Source: CAYQQU01 sp964419545 (GTDB taxonomy: Bacteria; Bacteroidota; Bacteroidia; Chitinophagales; Saprospiraceae). Taken from it: a DNA stretch of 64,000 nt. This document shows positions 23,911 to 32,806 of this stretch, piece after piece. Numbering within the stretch: the stretch's first letter is position 1; every line of letters starts with the position of its first letter. The stretch covers positions 1-64,000 of the forward strand of contig CAYQQU010000022.1 in assembly GCA_964419545.1 (NCBI GenBank). Reading direction: 5' to 3'. Under the pieces are notes generated by a model. The model searched no databases and was not told the DNA's origin. It worked only from the letters and a program-made list of their open reading frames with translations. The translations under genes were made by a program, and so were the position numbers.

Positions 23911-26094
23911 ATGGTCCGAATAATTTTCACCTGCTTTTTCATTCTCAGCGCTGCTTCCGTGGCGTTCACCCAATCCGGCTTTCCTTTTCAGGATCCGGAG
24001 CTGTCCATCTCCGAGCGGGTCGACGACCTGATCGGCCGGCTGACCCTCGAAGAGAAGGTCGGGCAGCTGATGTATAACGCTCCCGCCGTCGAACGGCTGG
24101 ACATCCCGGCCTACAACTGGTGGAGCGAATGCCTGCACGGCGTGGCCCGGGCCGGCCGGGCGACCGTCTTTCCGCAGGCGATCGGCCTGGCGGCCACCTG
24201 GGATACCGACTTGATCTACCGCGTGGGCAGCGCCATCGGCGACGAAGCGCGGGCCAAGTACAATATTTTTTCCGCCCGCGGCATGCGCGGGCAATATATG
24301 GGCCTCACCTTCTGGACGCCCAACGTGAATATATTCCGCGACCCCCGGTGGGGCCGCGGGCAGGAAACCTACGGCGAAGACCCCTGCCTCACTTCCCGCA
24401 TCGGCGTGGCTTTTGTGAAAGGCCTCCAGGGATACCATCCCCGCTACCTCAAGGCCGCCGCCCTGGCCAAACACTACGCCGTACACAACGGTCCGGAAGG
24501 CCTCCGGCACGAATTCAATGCGGAAGTCAGCATGAAAGACCTGTGGGAAACCTACCTGCCGGCTTTTGAAGCGCTGGTGACAGAGGCCGGCGTGGAAGGC
24601 GTCATGGGCGCCTACAACCGCACCAACGGCGAGCCCTGCTGCGCTCACCCCTATCTCATCGACGAGGTGTTGCGCAAACGATGGGGATTCGACGGGTATT
24701 TCGTGTCCGATTGCTGGGCGCTGCGCGATTTCTACGACGGGCATAATATCGTCGAAACGCCCGCCGAGGCCGCCGCCCTGGCCCTGAACAACGGTTGCAA
24801 CCTCAATTGCGGCAGCACCTACCCCGAGCTGATCAACTCCGTGCAGGAGGGCCTGACCACCGAAGCGAAGATCGACGACAACCTGCGCGAGCTGCTGCCT
24901 ACCCGCTTCCGCCTGGGCCTGTTCGATCCGCCGGAACGCAACCCTTACAACCTGATCGGCCCCGCAGTGATCCGCAGCCCGGAACACCTCGCACTGGCGC
25001 GGGAAGGCGCGGTCAAGTCGCTCGTCCTCCTGAAAAACGACGACCAGACACTGCCCCTGGATAAAGACATCGGCAGCGTCTACGTCGTCGGCCCCACCGC
25101 CACCCACATGCAGGCCTTGTTGGCCAACTATTACGGGGTCAGCGAAGACATGCGCACCATCCTGGAAGGGATCGTCGGCAAAGCAAGCCCGCATACGTCG
25201 GTCCGCTACCGGCAGGGCGCCCTGCTCGACGAACCCAATCGCAACCCGATCGACTGGTACTCCGATACGGCCGGCGACTCGGACGTGACCATCGCCTGCC
25301 TGGGCATCTCCCAGCTGATCGAAGGCGAAGAAGGCGAATCCATCGCTTCTCGTTACAAAGGAGACCGCGAAACGATCGGGCTCCCCCAAAACCAGATCGA
25401 TTTCCTGAAAACGCTACGCGCCGAAGCCCGCAAGCTGGTCGTGGTGATCACCGCCGGCAGCGCCATCGCTATCCCCGAAGTTTACGAAATGGCGGATGCG
25501 GTACTCTACGTCTGGTATCCCGGCGAACGCGGCGGCGACGCAGTGGCCGACGTGTTGTTCGGCGACGCCGCGCCCTCGGGCCGCCTGCCCGTCACTTTCG
25601 TGCGATCGGTGGAAGACCTGCCGCCTTATGAGGACTACGCACTCGCCGACCGCACTTATCGCTACCTGACCAAAGTCCCGCTATTCCCTTTCGGATTCGG
25701 GCTCTCGTATACGACCTTTGCCTATAGCGACCTGCAACTCAGCTCCGGCGAGGTCGCAAAAGGAGAAAGCCTGCAAGCTTCCCTGCGCCTCTCCAATACC
25801 GGCGCCTACGATGCCGAGGAGGTGGTGCAGCTCTACCTCACCGACCTGGAAGCTTCCGTGACGCAGCCCCTGCATGCGCTGAAAGCCTTTCGCCGCGTGG
25901 CCGTCCCGGCCGGCGCTGCGCGCACCGTCGCATTCGAGATCACCCCCGAGATGATGGAAATGGTGAACGAAAAGGGCGAGCGGCAGATCGAACCGGGCGC
26001 CTTCGGGGTATACATCGGCGGGGCGTCGCCTTCTTCAGTGAATGCCCGGCTGGGAGCGCCGGAAGGCGTCACCGCCGCTTTTTCAGTGAAATAA
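23911..26094 (+). CDS. secreted glycoside hydrolase family 3 (beta-glucosidase/beta-xylosidase)
   Basis: The protein has 727 residues with a signal peptide (IIFTCFFILSAASVAFTQ). The GH3 N-terminal barrel (RVDDLIGRLTLEEKVGQLMYNAPAVERLDIPAYNWWSECLHGVAR ... ALAKHYAVHNGPEGLRHEFNAEVS) includes the nucleophile Asp267 in YFVSDCWAL. The C-terminal (alpha/beta)6 domain (VYVVGPTATHMQALLANYYG ... VWYPGERGGDAVADVLFGDAAPSGRLPVTF) and the terminal FnIII-like domain (LRLSNTGAYDAEEVVQLYLTD) are complete. The WSECLHGVAR form is typical of xylosidase-type GH3 enzymes. The xylulokinase gene 22 bases downstream supports a role in releasing xylose in the periplasm. Confidence 0.9.
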   Translation: MVRIIFTCFFILSAASVAFTQSGFPFQDPELSISERVDDLIGRLTLEEKVGQLMYNAPAVERLDIPAYNWWSECLHGVARAGRATVFPQAIGLAATWDTDLIYRVGSAIGDEARAKYNIFSARGMRGQYMGLTFWTPNVNIFRDPRWGRGQETYGEDPCLTSRIGVAFVKGLQGYHPRYLKAAALAKHYAVHNGPEGLRHEFNAEVSMKDLWETYLPAFEALVTEAGVEGVMGAYNRTNGEPCCAHPYLIDEVLRKRWGFDGYFVSDCWALRDFYDGHNIVETPAEAAALALNNGCNLNCGSTYPELINSVQEGLTTEAKIDDNLRELLPTRFRLGLFDPPERNPYNLIGPAVIRSPEHLALAREGAVKSLVLLKNDDQTLPLDKDIGSVYVVGPTATHMQALLANYYGVSEDMRTILEGIVGKASPHTSVRYRQGALLDEPNRNPIDWYSDTAGDSDVTIACLGISQLIEGEEGESIASRYKGDRETIGLPQNQIDFLKTLRAEARKLVVVITAGSAIAIPEVYEMADAVLYVWYPGERGGDAVADVLFGDAAPSGRLPVTFVRSVEDLPPYEDYALADRTYRYLTKVPLFPFGFGLSYTTFAYSDLQLSSGEVAKGESLQASLRLSNTGAYDAEEVVQLYLTDLEASVTQPLHALKAFRRVAVPAGAARTVAFEITPEMMEMVNEKGERQIEPGAFGVYIGGASPSSVNARLGAPEGVTAAFSVK

Positions 26095-26116
26095 CCCCGC
26101 CACAAACTTCAAAAAT

Positions 26117-27589
26117 ATGTACAGTCTAGGCATCGACCTCGGCAGCTCATCGGTAAAAGCCGCTTTGGTAGACGAAAGCGGGCAGTTAGCCGCCCAGGCA
26201 AAATACCCCGCGGAAGAGATGGCGATCCACGCCCCGCAGGCCGGCTGGGCCGAGCAGGACCCCGATTACTGGTGGCGGTGCGTCGTGCAGGTCATCGGGC
26301 AGGTGAAGCGCGCCGCGGGGGTCGACGCAGCAGCCATCGGCGCCCTTGGGCTGGCCTACCAAATGCACGGCCTGGTGACCGTCGGCCGGGACCTGCGGCC
26401 CGTCCATCCCGCCATCATCTGGTGCGACAGCCGGGCGGTGGAGATAGGCCGCCGGGCCGGCAAGCCCGACCTGCTGCCCAAGCTGCTGAACCTGCCGGGC
26501 AATTTCACCGCCTCCAAGCTGCGCTGGCTCCGCGAAAACCGACCCGACGCCTACGCGCGCGTACACCGGATCATGCTGCCGGGCGACTACATCGCCCTGC
26601 GCCTTACAGGGCAGGCAACCACCACGATCGGGGGATTATCCGAAGGCGTATTCTGGGATTTCCGGGCCGGCGCCCTATCCAAGGATATCCTGGAGGCCTA
26701 CGACATCGATCCGGAGCTGATCCCGGAAATCGCACCTACGATCGGCCGCCAGGGAACGGTAACCGCCGCGGCGGCCGAGCAGGCCGGACTGGCGCCGGGC
26801 ACGCCGGTCACCTACCGCGCCGGCGACCAACCCAATAACGCCCTCTCCCTGGGCGTGTTGCATCCCGGAGAAGTGGCGGCCACGGGCGGCACCTCCGGCG
26901 TGGTGTACGGCGTCACCGACCAGCTGCTCTACGACGAACAGTCGCGCGTCAACGCCTTTGCTCACGTCAACCACCATACCCGGGCGCCCCGCATCGGCAT
27001 CCTGATGTGCATCAACGGCACAGGCATTCAGTACAACTGGCTGCGCCGGCAGCTGTACGGCGCGCAGATAGATTATCCCGAACTGGAAGCGATCGCGGCC
27101 CGGATGCCCATCGGCGCGGACGGCGTCGTCTGCCTGCCTTTCGGCAACGGAGCGGAGCGCATACTCGGCGACCGGGACATCGGCGCCCACCTCACCGGCC
27201 TCAACTTCAACCGGCACGAAAAAGCCCACCTGATCCGGGCCGGACTGGAAGGCATCGCTTTTGCGTTCGCTTACGGCATGGAGATCATGCGCTCCCTGGG
27301 TATCCCCTTGCAGCTCATGCGGGTCGGTAACGACAACCTGTTCCAGTCGGCCGTCTTCGCCGGCGCCGTAGCTACCCTCACCCGTTGCCGGATCGAGGTA
27401 TACGAAACCACCGGCGCCGTAGGCGCCGCCCGGGCCGCTGCCGTAGGCGCCGGCCACCGCGAAGACCTGGAATCGATACGGCAGGACCTCCAGCTGGTGC
27501 GTTCCTTCGCCCCGGAAGCAGACCCCGCCCCCTACCGACGGGCCTACCGGGTTTGGGAGGAGATGCTGGGGCGGTGGGTGTGGGTGTGA
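26117..27589 (+). CDS. xylB: xylulokinase (FGGY family)
   Basis: The protein has 490 residues, full length for FGGY kinases. It starts with the phosphate-binding motif GIDLGSSSVKAALVD, carries the xylulokinase signature GLAYQMHGLV, and has the C-terminal FGGY region (LIRAGLEGIAFAFAYGMEIMRSLGI ... RVGNDNLFQSAVFAGAVATLT, ETTGAVGAARAAAVGAG). It phosphorylates D-xylulose with ATP to give xylulose 5-phosphate for the pentose phosphate pathway, in the cytoplasm. It follows the GH3 gene by 22 bases, forming a small pentose-use operon. No xylose isomerase lies within the window. Confidence 0.92.
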   Translation: MYSLGIDLGSSSVKAALVDESGQLAAQAKYPAEEMAIHAPQAGWAEQDPDYWWRCVVQVIGQVKRAAGVDAAAIGALGLAYQMHGLVTVGRDLRPVHPAIIWCDSRAVEIGRRAGKPDLLPKLLNLPGNFTASKLRWLRENRPDAYARVHRIMLPGDYIALRLTGQATTTIGGLSEGVFWDFRAGALSKDILEAYDIDPELIPEIAPTIGRQGTVTAAAAEQAGLAPGTPVTYRAGDQPNNALSLGVLHPGEVAATGGTSGVVYGVTDQLLYDEQSRVNAFAHVNHHTRAPRIGILMCINGTGIQYNWLRRQLYGAQIDYPELEAIAARMPIGADGVVCLPFGNGAERILGDRDIGAHLTGLNFNRHEKAHLIRAGLEGIAFAFAYGMEIMRSLGIPLQLMRVGNDNLFQSAVFAGAVATLTRCRIEVYETTGAVGAARAAAVGAGHREDLESIRQDLQLVRSFAPEADPAPYRRAYRVWEEMLGRWVWV

Positions 27590-27753
27590 GTGAGAGTGAG
27601 GGTGTGGGGAAGGATCATCGCCGTCATCATTTGAGAGTGATCAAAAGTCGGACCGCAAAGGATATTTTTTTGTTTACCGAAGAGATTGCCAAACATCCCG
27701 GCAGCCATCAGGTTCTATAACTGAAAAATATTTTAAATCAAAAAACCACTACC

Positions 27754-27969
27754 ATGGCAATTATGAAAGTAATCGAAGTAATGGGCCACTCCGACAAGAG
27801 CTGGGACGAAGCCGCACAGAAAATTGTAGACGGAGCCGCCAAGACGGTAAAAAACATCCGCTCGATCTACGTAAACGAAATGTCCGCCAAAGTAGAGAAC
27901 AACCGGATCGTGGAATACCGGATCAACGGCAAGGTCTCCTTTGAAGTGAAAGGAGACGGCGCGGCCTGA
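27754..27969 (+). CDS. dodecin family protein
   Basis: The protein has 71 residues. The pattern KVIEVMGHSDKSWDEAAQKIVDGAAKTVKNIRSIYVNEMSAKVENNRIVEYRINGKVSFEVKG follows dodecins: one helix packed on a three-stranded sheet, assembling into a hollow dodecamer. The residue that stacks on flavin in haloarchaeal-type dodecins (Trp) is a Tyr here (IRSIYV), so flavin binding is uncertain. It appears monocistronic, about 160 bases after xylB. Confidence 0.85.
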   Translation: MAIMKVIEVMGHSDKSWDEAAQKIVDGAAKTVKNIRSIYVNEMSAKVENNRIVEYRINGKVSFEVKGDGAA

Positions 27970-28146
27970 GGCGCTAGCTGGTTTTGAATTTGGGGAGCGG
28001 TAAAGTTGATGATTTGTTGGGAAAGAACTATTTTCAAACTTTATTGGCTTTTTTAGGAATCAAAGTTGCGGAATTCGCACCATGTAAAAAAGCTAATTTG
28101 TCGTCCATTCAGTTGAATGCGCTGATTGGCGCTCCCTTCGGGTAGA

Positions 28147-28302
28147 TAAATACGCCACGCTCAACATGGACAATAGTCATTACTCTGTGCCGGAAAAGTT
28201 GGTCGGCAGGATGGTGGACGTGAAGGTCAATACTCGTTTTACGACAGCCAGATCGTGGCTGCTGCCTTGGAAAATGGTTGTTCCTTTCTTTATTCCGAGG
28301 AT
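28147..28302 (+). pseudogene. fused remnants: IS21 IstA fragment joined to PIN (VapC-like) fragment
   Basis: Positions 28147-28230 encode DKYATLNMDNSHYSVPEKLVGRMVDVKV, the 'HYSVP..LVG..V.V' segment of IS21-family transposases. From 28228, in another frame, QYSFYDSQIVAAALENGCSFLYSED matches the C-terminal part of the VapC-like gene at 31363 almost residue for residue. The join looks like the scar of a transposition or deletion. No functional product is expected. The flanks 27970-28146 and 28303-28467 show no gene. Confidence 0.65.
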
Positions 28303-28467
28303 TGGTGCGATTCTTCCTTCCAATTCGCTTTGTCAAAATCAGCAACGATCCAATGAGAGGTTCCTGTTTCTGATAAAGGGTAGTGGAGTTGCTACATTTG
28401 AGAAGAATTCCACATCCGCCAATAGCTTGTTTTCCGTAAATCCAGTATATTGCAAAAAACGACCACC

Positions 28468-28707
28468 ATGCCGGATACCCAAATTTACGACGAAATCGTG
28501 GATTTTATCGCCGGTTCCGACCCGCGCCGGGTGCTGGACTTCAAAGCTTCGGAGGCGACCAACCAACGAGTGACCGAGCTGTTGGAAAAAGAACGGGAGG
28601 GTCGCGTCACCGAAGCGGAGCAAGAAGAGCTGGATCATTACCTGATGCTGGAACACATCATACGCCTGGCGAAAGCAAAGGCGCATAAGCTGCTCAATGC
28701 CGCATGA
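28468..28707 (+). CDS. small acidic protein paired with HNH endonuclease, function unknown
   Basis: The protein has 79 residues from the ATG at 28468. It is helical and charged (MPDTQIYDEIVDFIAGSDPRRVLDFKASEATNQRVTELLEKEREGRVTEAEQEELDHYLMLEHIIRLAKAKA). Its stop overlaps the start of the HNH gene (ATGA), so the two are translationally coupled. By position it could be an antitoxin or immunity partner, but I know no family that proves it. Confidence 0.65.
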   Translation: MPDTQIYDEIVDFIAGSDPRRVLDFKASEATNQRVTELLEKEREGRVTEAEQEELDHYLMLEHIIRLAKAKAHKLLNAA

Positions 28708-29114
28708 GTCGTTATATCAGCCAGGAAACGCGGCAGGTAGTGGCCAGGCGTGCCGGCTTCCAGTGTGAATACTGCATGGTAAGGGAAGAAGCTTCTTACC
28801 TCTCTTACCAGATTGACCACATTGTCAGCATCAAACACGGCGGTGACGATCATCTGGATAACCTGGCCTACTCTTGTGTGAGCTGTAACCGGGTGAAAGG
28901 GAGCGACATTGGTTCTGTTTTATTGCCCGAGAAAGATTTTATCCGGCTTTTCAACCCTCGGGAAGATTCCTGGCAGGACCATTTCAAGCTGACAGAAGCA
29001 GAGATCATGCCCCGGTCGGATATCGGGAAAGTGACCATAAAAATTTTGGACCTTAATAATCAGTACCGTATTGCTGAGCGGGAAGCGCTCCTCGAAGTCG
29101 GGCGCTACCCGTAA
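28704..29114 (+). CDS. HNH endonuclease family protein
   Basis: The protein has 136 residues. It contains the zinc-binding HNH core CEYCMVREEASYLSYQIDHIVSIKHGGDDHLDNLAYSCVSCNRVKG: a CxxC pair, the catalytic DH, the Asn of the HNH core and a second CxxC. The remaining ~65 residues are family-typical (FNPREDSWQDHFKL). Such stand-alone HNH proteins are common in accessory regions and may be nucleases of toxin, defence or mobile-element systems. It overlaps the upstream small gene by 4 bases. Confidence 0.85.
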   Translation: MSRYISQETRQVVARRAGFQCEYCMVREEASYLSYQIDHIVSIKHGGDDHLDNLAYSCVSCNRVKGSDIGSVLLPEKDFIRLFNPREDSWQDHFKLTEAEIMPRSDIGKVTIKILDLNNQYRIAEREALLEVGRYP

Positions 29115-29131
29115 GAGCAAAAAATAATCCC

Positions 29132-29369
29132 ATGCTCTCCCTCCAACAAGCCTACGAAGTCCGCGCCTCCATCATCGAATACCTCAAGGCGACTTTTTAC
29201 TTCAAAGAGAAGGAGGTGAAAGAAGCGTTTCTCCGGTTCATCGAAAATGAAGAGAACGGACTGTTCAAGGGGCCTTACCTCTCCCTGAAGCTGCCCTTTG
29301 AAAAAAGCGATGCAGCCGGCGACATTCCCCTGGCGATCAAGCCGCCCTTTCCGCCTTTTAATCACCAGT
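29132..29369 (+). pseudogene. N-terminal stub of a DEAD/DEAH-type helicase cut off by the IS21 element
   Basis: About 79 codons: MLSLQQAYEVRASIIEYLKATFYFKEKEVKEAFLRFIENEENGLFKGPYLSLKLPFEKSDAAGDIPLAIKPPFPPFNHQ. The pattern 'lplei.PPFpPf.HQ' is the entry of a family of large helicases, just before the Q-motif. The IS21 left end begins at 29370 right after 'HQ'. No continuation of the helicase is found after the element's right end at 31063, so the rest is deleted. Confidence 0.6.
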
Positions 29370-29499
29370 TGTATATTTCGGCCCATCTGCCCCCCCAATT
29401 TCGGTTTCATCTGACCCCACCATTTCGGAGTATCTGCCCCCCCGGCAAAATGTGGATTCATACGGCAAGAATTAGCCACCTTCGGTCCAAAACGGATCG

Positions 29500-30224
29500 A
29501 TGGCAAAACGCAAACGTATGGATCAGATCAAATCTTTACTTCGCTGTTATCTGTCCAGCGGCGCCATCAAAGCCACCGCCCGGCAGTTGAAGACGTCATT
29601 ATCTACGCCATCAACCAGTGTTTGCTGTTTCTGGGCGTTCTTCCCAAAGTGATCCTCTCCGATAATCTGAAAGCTTATGTCAGCCGACCGGACCGCGATG
29701 AGCCTTCCTTTACGCAGTTGTGCGAACAGCTGGGCGCTCACTATCAGATCGATTTACAGGCTACCCGCGTAGGTAAACCCAAGGACAAGGCCAGCGTGGA
29801 GAATGCCGTCACGCAGGTGTACCGGCGTATCTACGCGCCCTTGCGCAATGAGATCTTTCACAGCATCGAAGCGCTCAATGAGGCCATTGGCCTGCAACTG
29901 ATCCGGCACAACGACGCAGCCTACTTTCTATCTCAGGCAGCCCGCATCGGGCCGGCCACCGAATGGACCGTTCAGCAGGTACTCCTTAGTCGCTTCCACG
30001 AAGCCCAGGCCTACGACAGTTGCAGGGGTATCCTGCGCCCGGCCGAAACGCATGGTCCCGAGCGACTCGAACAGGCCGCCAAACGCTGCCAGGACGTTGG
30101 TAAAGGCACCTACGGCATGCTCAAGAGGATCCTGCAGCTCAAGCTTGATCAGGCTGACGAAGAAAAAGGACAACTCACACTCGGGCTACACGAAAACATC
30201 CGTGGCCCGGAGCACTACCAATAA
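29500..30224 (+). pseudogene. istA: IS21 transposase IstA, at least two internal deletions
   Basis: ATG 29500 begins a normal IstA start (MAKRKRMDQIKSLLRCYLSSGAIKATARQL). The reading frame is then lost around 29590, and the sequence resumes as EDVIIYAINQCLLFLGVLPKVILSDNLKAYVSRPDRDEPS ... KPKDKASVENAV. This keeps the second Asp and the Glu of the DDE triad but not the first Asp. A second gap removes the 'HYSVP' segment between NDAAY and FLSQAARIGPAT. A typical IstA has about 500 residues; only about 230 codons remain. It is not functional. Confidence 0.8.
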
Positions 30225-30251
30225 TTTATTCATCATCAAAAATCACGACGC

Positions 30252-30986
30252 ATGAAAAACGAATCGCTGCAAAGCATGAGACACATCAAGCTGGACGGGA
30301 TGGCTTCGGCCTACGAGGCGATCCTAACGCTTCCCATCAACCAGCAGCCAAGCGCGCACGAAATGATCGCCACGCTGGTCGACGCCGAAGCGCAACACCG
30401 CCAGCATCGGCGAACCGAACTTTACCTGCGCTTGAGCAAGCTCCGCTACCAGGCCATACTGCCTGACATCAATTGTTCCGAAAGCCGCAACCTCCAACCC
30501 GAACAACTGGCCATGCTAGCCGACGGCGCCTACATCGACCGGGGAGAAAACCTTCTCATCACCGGCGCCACCGGTTGCGGAAAATCGTTCCTGGCCTGCG
30601 CGCTGGGCCACCAGGCTTGTGTGCTGGGCTATCGTACCCTCTACTTTAACCTCAACCGACTCACGGAACAGATCGCCATCGCCCAGACCGACGGCTCGCT
30701 CATCAAGTGGTTCAACCGCCTCAAAAAAGCCCGGCTCCTCATCTTCGATGACTTCGGACTCCAACCCATCACGCATCAGGTCAAACTCACTTTGCTGCAG
30801 ATCCTTGAAGACCGCTATGAGCAAAGCGCCACTATCCTCTGTTCTCAGCTACCGGTCGCCAAGTGGTACGAATATCTGGATGAACCAACCCTGGCTGACG
30901 CCATCCTTGACCGCATCATACCCAGGGCCCACCGAATCGAATTGAAAGGGAAAAGTCGTAGAAAAAGTCTAAAACAGCTATCTTAA
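30252..30986 (+). CDS. istB: IS21 helper ATPase IstB
   Basis: The protein has 244 residues, full length. It has an AAA+ core: the Walker A segment LLITGATGCGKSFLACALGHQA and Walker B in LLIFDDFGLQP, followed by the sensor region QILEDRYEQSATILCSQLPVAKWYEYL. IstB stimulates transposition by IstA and picks the target. It is intact here, but its partner IstA is destroyed, so it can act only with an IstA supplied elsewhere. It lies 27 bases after the istA remnant. Confidence 0.92.
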   Translation: MKNESLQSMRHIKLDGMASAYEAILTLPINQQPSAHEMIATLVDAEAQHRQHRRTELYLRLSKLRYQAILPDINCSESRNLQPEQLAMLADGAYIDRGENLLITGATGCGKSFLACALGHQACVLGYRTLYFNLNRLTEQIAIAQTDGSLIKWFNRLKKARLLIFDDFGLQPITHQVKLTLLQILEDRYEQSATILCSQLPVAKWYEYLDEPTLADAILDRIIPRAHRIELKGKSRRKSLKQLS

Positions 30987-31172
30987 AACCCTAATTATGC
31001 CGTAGTTATCCACAGGGGGTCAAATACTCCGAAACGTGGGGGTCAGATACTCCGAAATAAACAATTTGGAGGTGAAAGAACTATCTTACCTCAACCTTCG
31101 TTAATGTTTTACGTGCAGCACGGGCTGAAATAGATCGTTTCTTGAAACAAGAAATTTAATAAACCGCATCTT

Positions 31173-31373
31173 ATGACCAAGCTTGTTCTAGAAATCAGGG
31201 ATAACAAACAAGTAGCTGTTTTGAAGGCTATCCTGAAGTTCTTCAATATTGCCATTGTTGAAGAGAAGACCGTCGAAGACAAGCGGGAAAAGGACTCCCG
31301 ATCCTTTTATCAGCAATTCCAATTAGACTTATCCGATTACCGATTCGATCGCCAGGAAGCTAATGAACGATAA
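31173..31373 (+). CDS. putative antitoxin of a VapBC-like pair
   Basis: The protein has 66 residues (MTKLVLEIRDNKQVAVLKAILKFFNIAIVEEKTVEDKREKDSRSFYQQFQLDLSDYRFDRQEANER). The short N-terminal strand plus helix and the acidic, flexible C-terminal half resemble antitoxins. It overlaps the start of the PIN-domain gene by 11 bases, the classical toxin-antitoxin arrangement. A 3' fragment just upstream (about 31078-31159, ending AARAEIDRFLKQEI) may be the tail of another lost gene. Confidence 0.6.
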   Translation: MTKLVLEIRDNKQVAVLKAILKFFNIAIVEEKTVEDKREKDSRSFYQQFQLDLSDYRFDRQEANER

Positions 31374-31788
31374 TTTTTTTGTTGATAGCAATGTCTTTAT
31401 CTATCTCTTCGGTAAAGATCCCGCAAAAAAATAGATTGCTCTTGAGCTACTTTACCGAAGGCCCTGGATCAGCACCCAGGTGATTTCTGAAAATATCAAT
31501 GTTTGTGTCAGAAAGTTAAAACTCCCTCTCGATGTCGTAGAAAAACACGCCAGTAACTTAATTCAACGTTGCGAAATAGCTTTGATACATCCCTCAACCA
31601 TCGAATCTGCCCTTCTCATCACTAGCCGATACCAATATTCATTTTATGACAGCCAGATCGTGGCCGCCGCAATGGAAAATGAATGTTCCATCCTGTACTC
31701 CGAAGATCTGCAGAATGGACAAGTGATCAACGGCAGTATGAGAATCGTCAATCCATTTATCCCAGGCTCGATTCAAAGTTGGAAGTAG
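31363..31788 (+). pseudogene. PIN-domain (VapC-like) toxin with an in-frame stop codon
   Basis: ATG 31363 starts MNDNFFVDSNVFIYLFGKDPAKK, where the first PIN aspartate (VDSNV) is present. TAG at 31432-31434 then stops translation at codon 24. The same frame continues IALELLYRRPWISTQVISENINV ... SRYQYSFYDSQIVAAAMENECSILYSEDLQNGQVINGSMRIVNPF, with the late acidic PIN residues present, to 31788. A GTG at 31480 could start only a headless protein. It is a single nonsense change in an otherwise complete toxin, so it is recently inactivated. Confidence 0.8.
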
Positions 31789-32142
31789 AAAAATGGAACC
31801 TCTTGCTTCACACAGAATAAACGATTTGGTGGCCATGAAAAGTTAACGCTAGCAGGACGCCGGTGATTTTGTACCCTTCCCCTTTTATGCAACCGCTTTA
31901 AAGTAGGGCATCCTCAAAAATTGTACTGTACTATTCCCCATAAAGTTGGGTAGCCCGTCAACTGAAGGAAAGTATTGAATCTTTTTTCTTAACTCCTTTC
32001 TGTTAGGGGGTCCCTTTTTCAACTGAAATAAGGGGGGAAATTTGGATTAATGGAAACAGAGCCTCAAGCAGCCGAATCGGCAGAATGTACGGGATTATCA
32101 TGACCGCCGCGTAGGTCTACATTTTTTGGTTTTGGGTAGCGA
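31789..32142. other. non-coding stretch, nothing recognised
   Basis: I see no gene, strong hairpin or repeat here. Base use is more AT-rich than in the core regions, in keeping with the surrounding accessory DNA. Confidence 0.5.
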
Positions 32143-32496
32143 TCACTTCTCCACCTGCGTTTTGACCGGCCGGGCCAGTACATAACCAGCCGATCCCAAA
32201 CCGTAAGCCACCACATCGTATCCGTCGGCAATGAAGCGGTGGTTCCAGCGCGGAAAGCCCCACTCAAACATCACACTAAATCCGATCGTAACGACCACAA
32301 TCTCCCAAACCTGCAGCGGTGAAGCACCGTACCGCCTTTTCCGCTCCCAATCCAACAGACCGAGCACAATGAGCATCGCCAGAAAAGGATCGAGGTAAGC
32401 GTGCAGTAAGGGCAGATGGATACCCCAACCCTTCTGCAGGAATTGGTGCCCGACAAAGAGCAACAGGCTTATCCAGAATAACTGCCGCTTGCTCAT
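32143..32496 (-). CDS. small multi-pass membrane protein, function unknown
   Basis: The protein has 117 residues with three likely membrane segments: LFWISLLLFVGHQFL, LDPFLAMLIVLGLLDW and WEIVVVTIGFSVMFEW. The sequence GFPRWNHRFIADGYDVVAYGLGSAGYVL resembles the magnesium-citrate/VanZ-like small membrane proteins that place tryptophans and histidines near the membrane, but I cannot assign a family. Its start overlaps the stop of the upstream gene (32493), so the two form an operon. Confidence 0.6.
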   Translation of the reverse strand: MSKRQLFWISLLLFVGHQFLQKGWGIHLPLLHAYLDPFLAMLIVLGLLDWERKRRYGASPLQVWEIVVVTIGFSVMFEWGFPRWNHRFIADGYDVVAYGLGSAGYVLARPVKTQVEK

Positions 32497-32708
32497 AAAG
32501 CCGCGATCAAAGCCAGGATCAGACCCAACAGCAGGAAAGGCGACAACAGGATCATGACACCGATGAGTAGAATGCGCAGCAGAATTTTACCGGCCAACAC
32601 GGGCAAACTGTCCTCCTTACCGAGGGCCAGCTTTTTGTCGATGGACTGATAGCTTTTTTTTGATTTTGCTAATCGATGGGTCAACAGCCTTCTTGTCTTC
32701 CGAATCAT
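32493..32708 (-). CDS. small membrane protein, function unknown
   Basis: The protein has 71 residues. A basic N-terminal half (MIRKTRRLLTHRLAKSKKSYQSIDKKLALGKED) is followed by one long hydrophobic stretch (ILLRILLIGVMILLSPFLLLGLILALIAAL) that could span the membrane once or as a hairpin. It is coupled to the 32143-32496 gene by a 4-base overlap. Confidence 0.5.
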   Translation of the reverse strand: MIRKTRRLLTHRLAKSKKSYQSIDKKLALGKEDSLPVLAGKILLRILLIGVMILLSPFLLLGLILALIAAL

Positions 32709-32806
32709 TGGCCATATTCTGTGCTTTGCTTGTCATAAGAACAAGCCAACCGGGGGTTCCGTTCGTACCGGGAAGAGAGCAATACCACCTCCGCGGGGTC
32801 TAAGCT

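Larger units (their letters stand above)
29370..31063 (+). mobile_element. IS21-family insertion sequence, internally deleted
   Basis: The left end starts TGTATATTTCGG and the right end, reversed, starts TGTTTATTTCGG. Both ends repeat 'TTTCGG..(T)ATCTG.CCCCC' blocks, as is usual in IS21. It carries istA (broken) and istB (intact) in the standard order. Its length is 1.69 kb against the usual 2-2.5 kb. No target duplication is visible, which fits later deletions at its borders. Confidence 0.8.

Noticed and set aside
23884..25389. 501-residue minus-strand frame opposite the GH3 gene
   Set aside because: Same reason; the GH3 frame has the family motifs.
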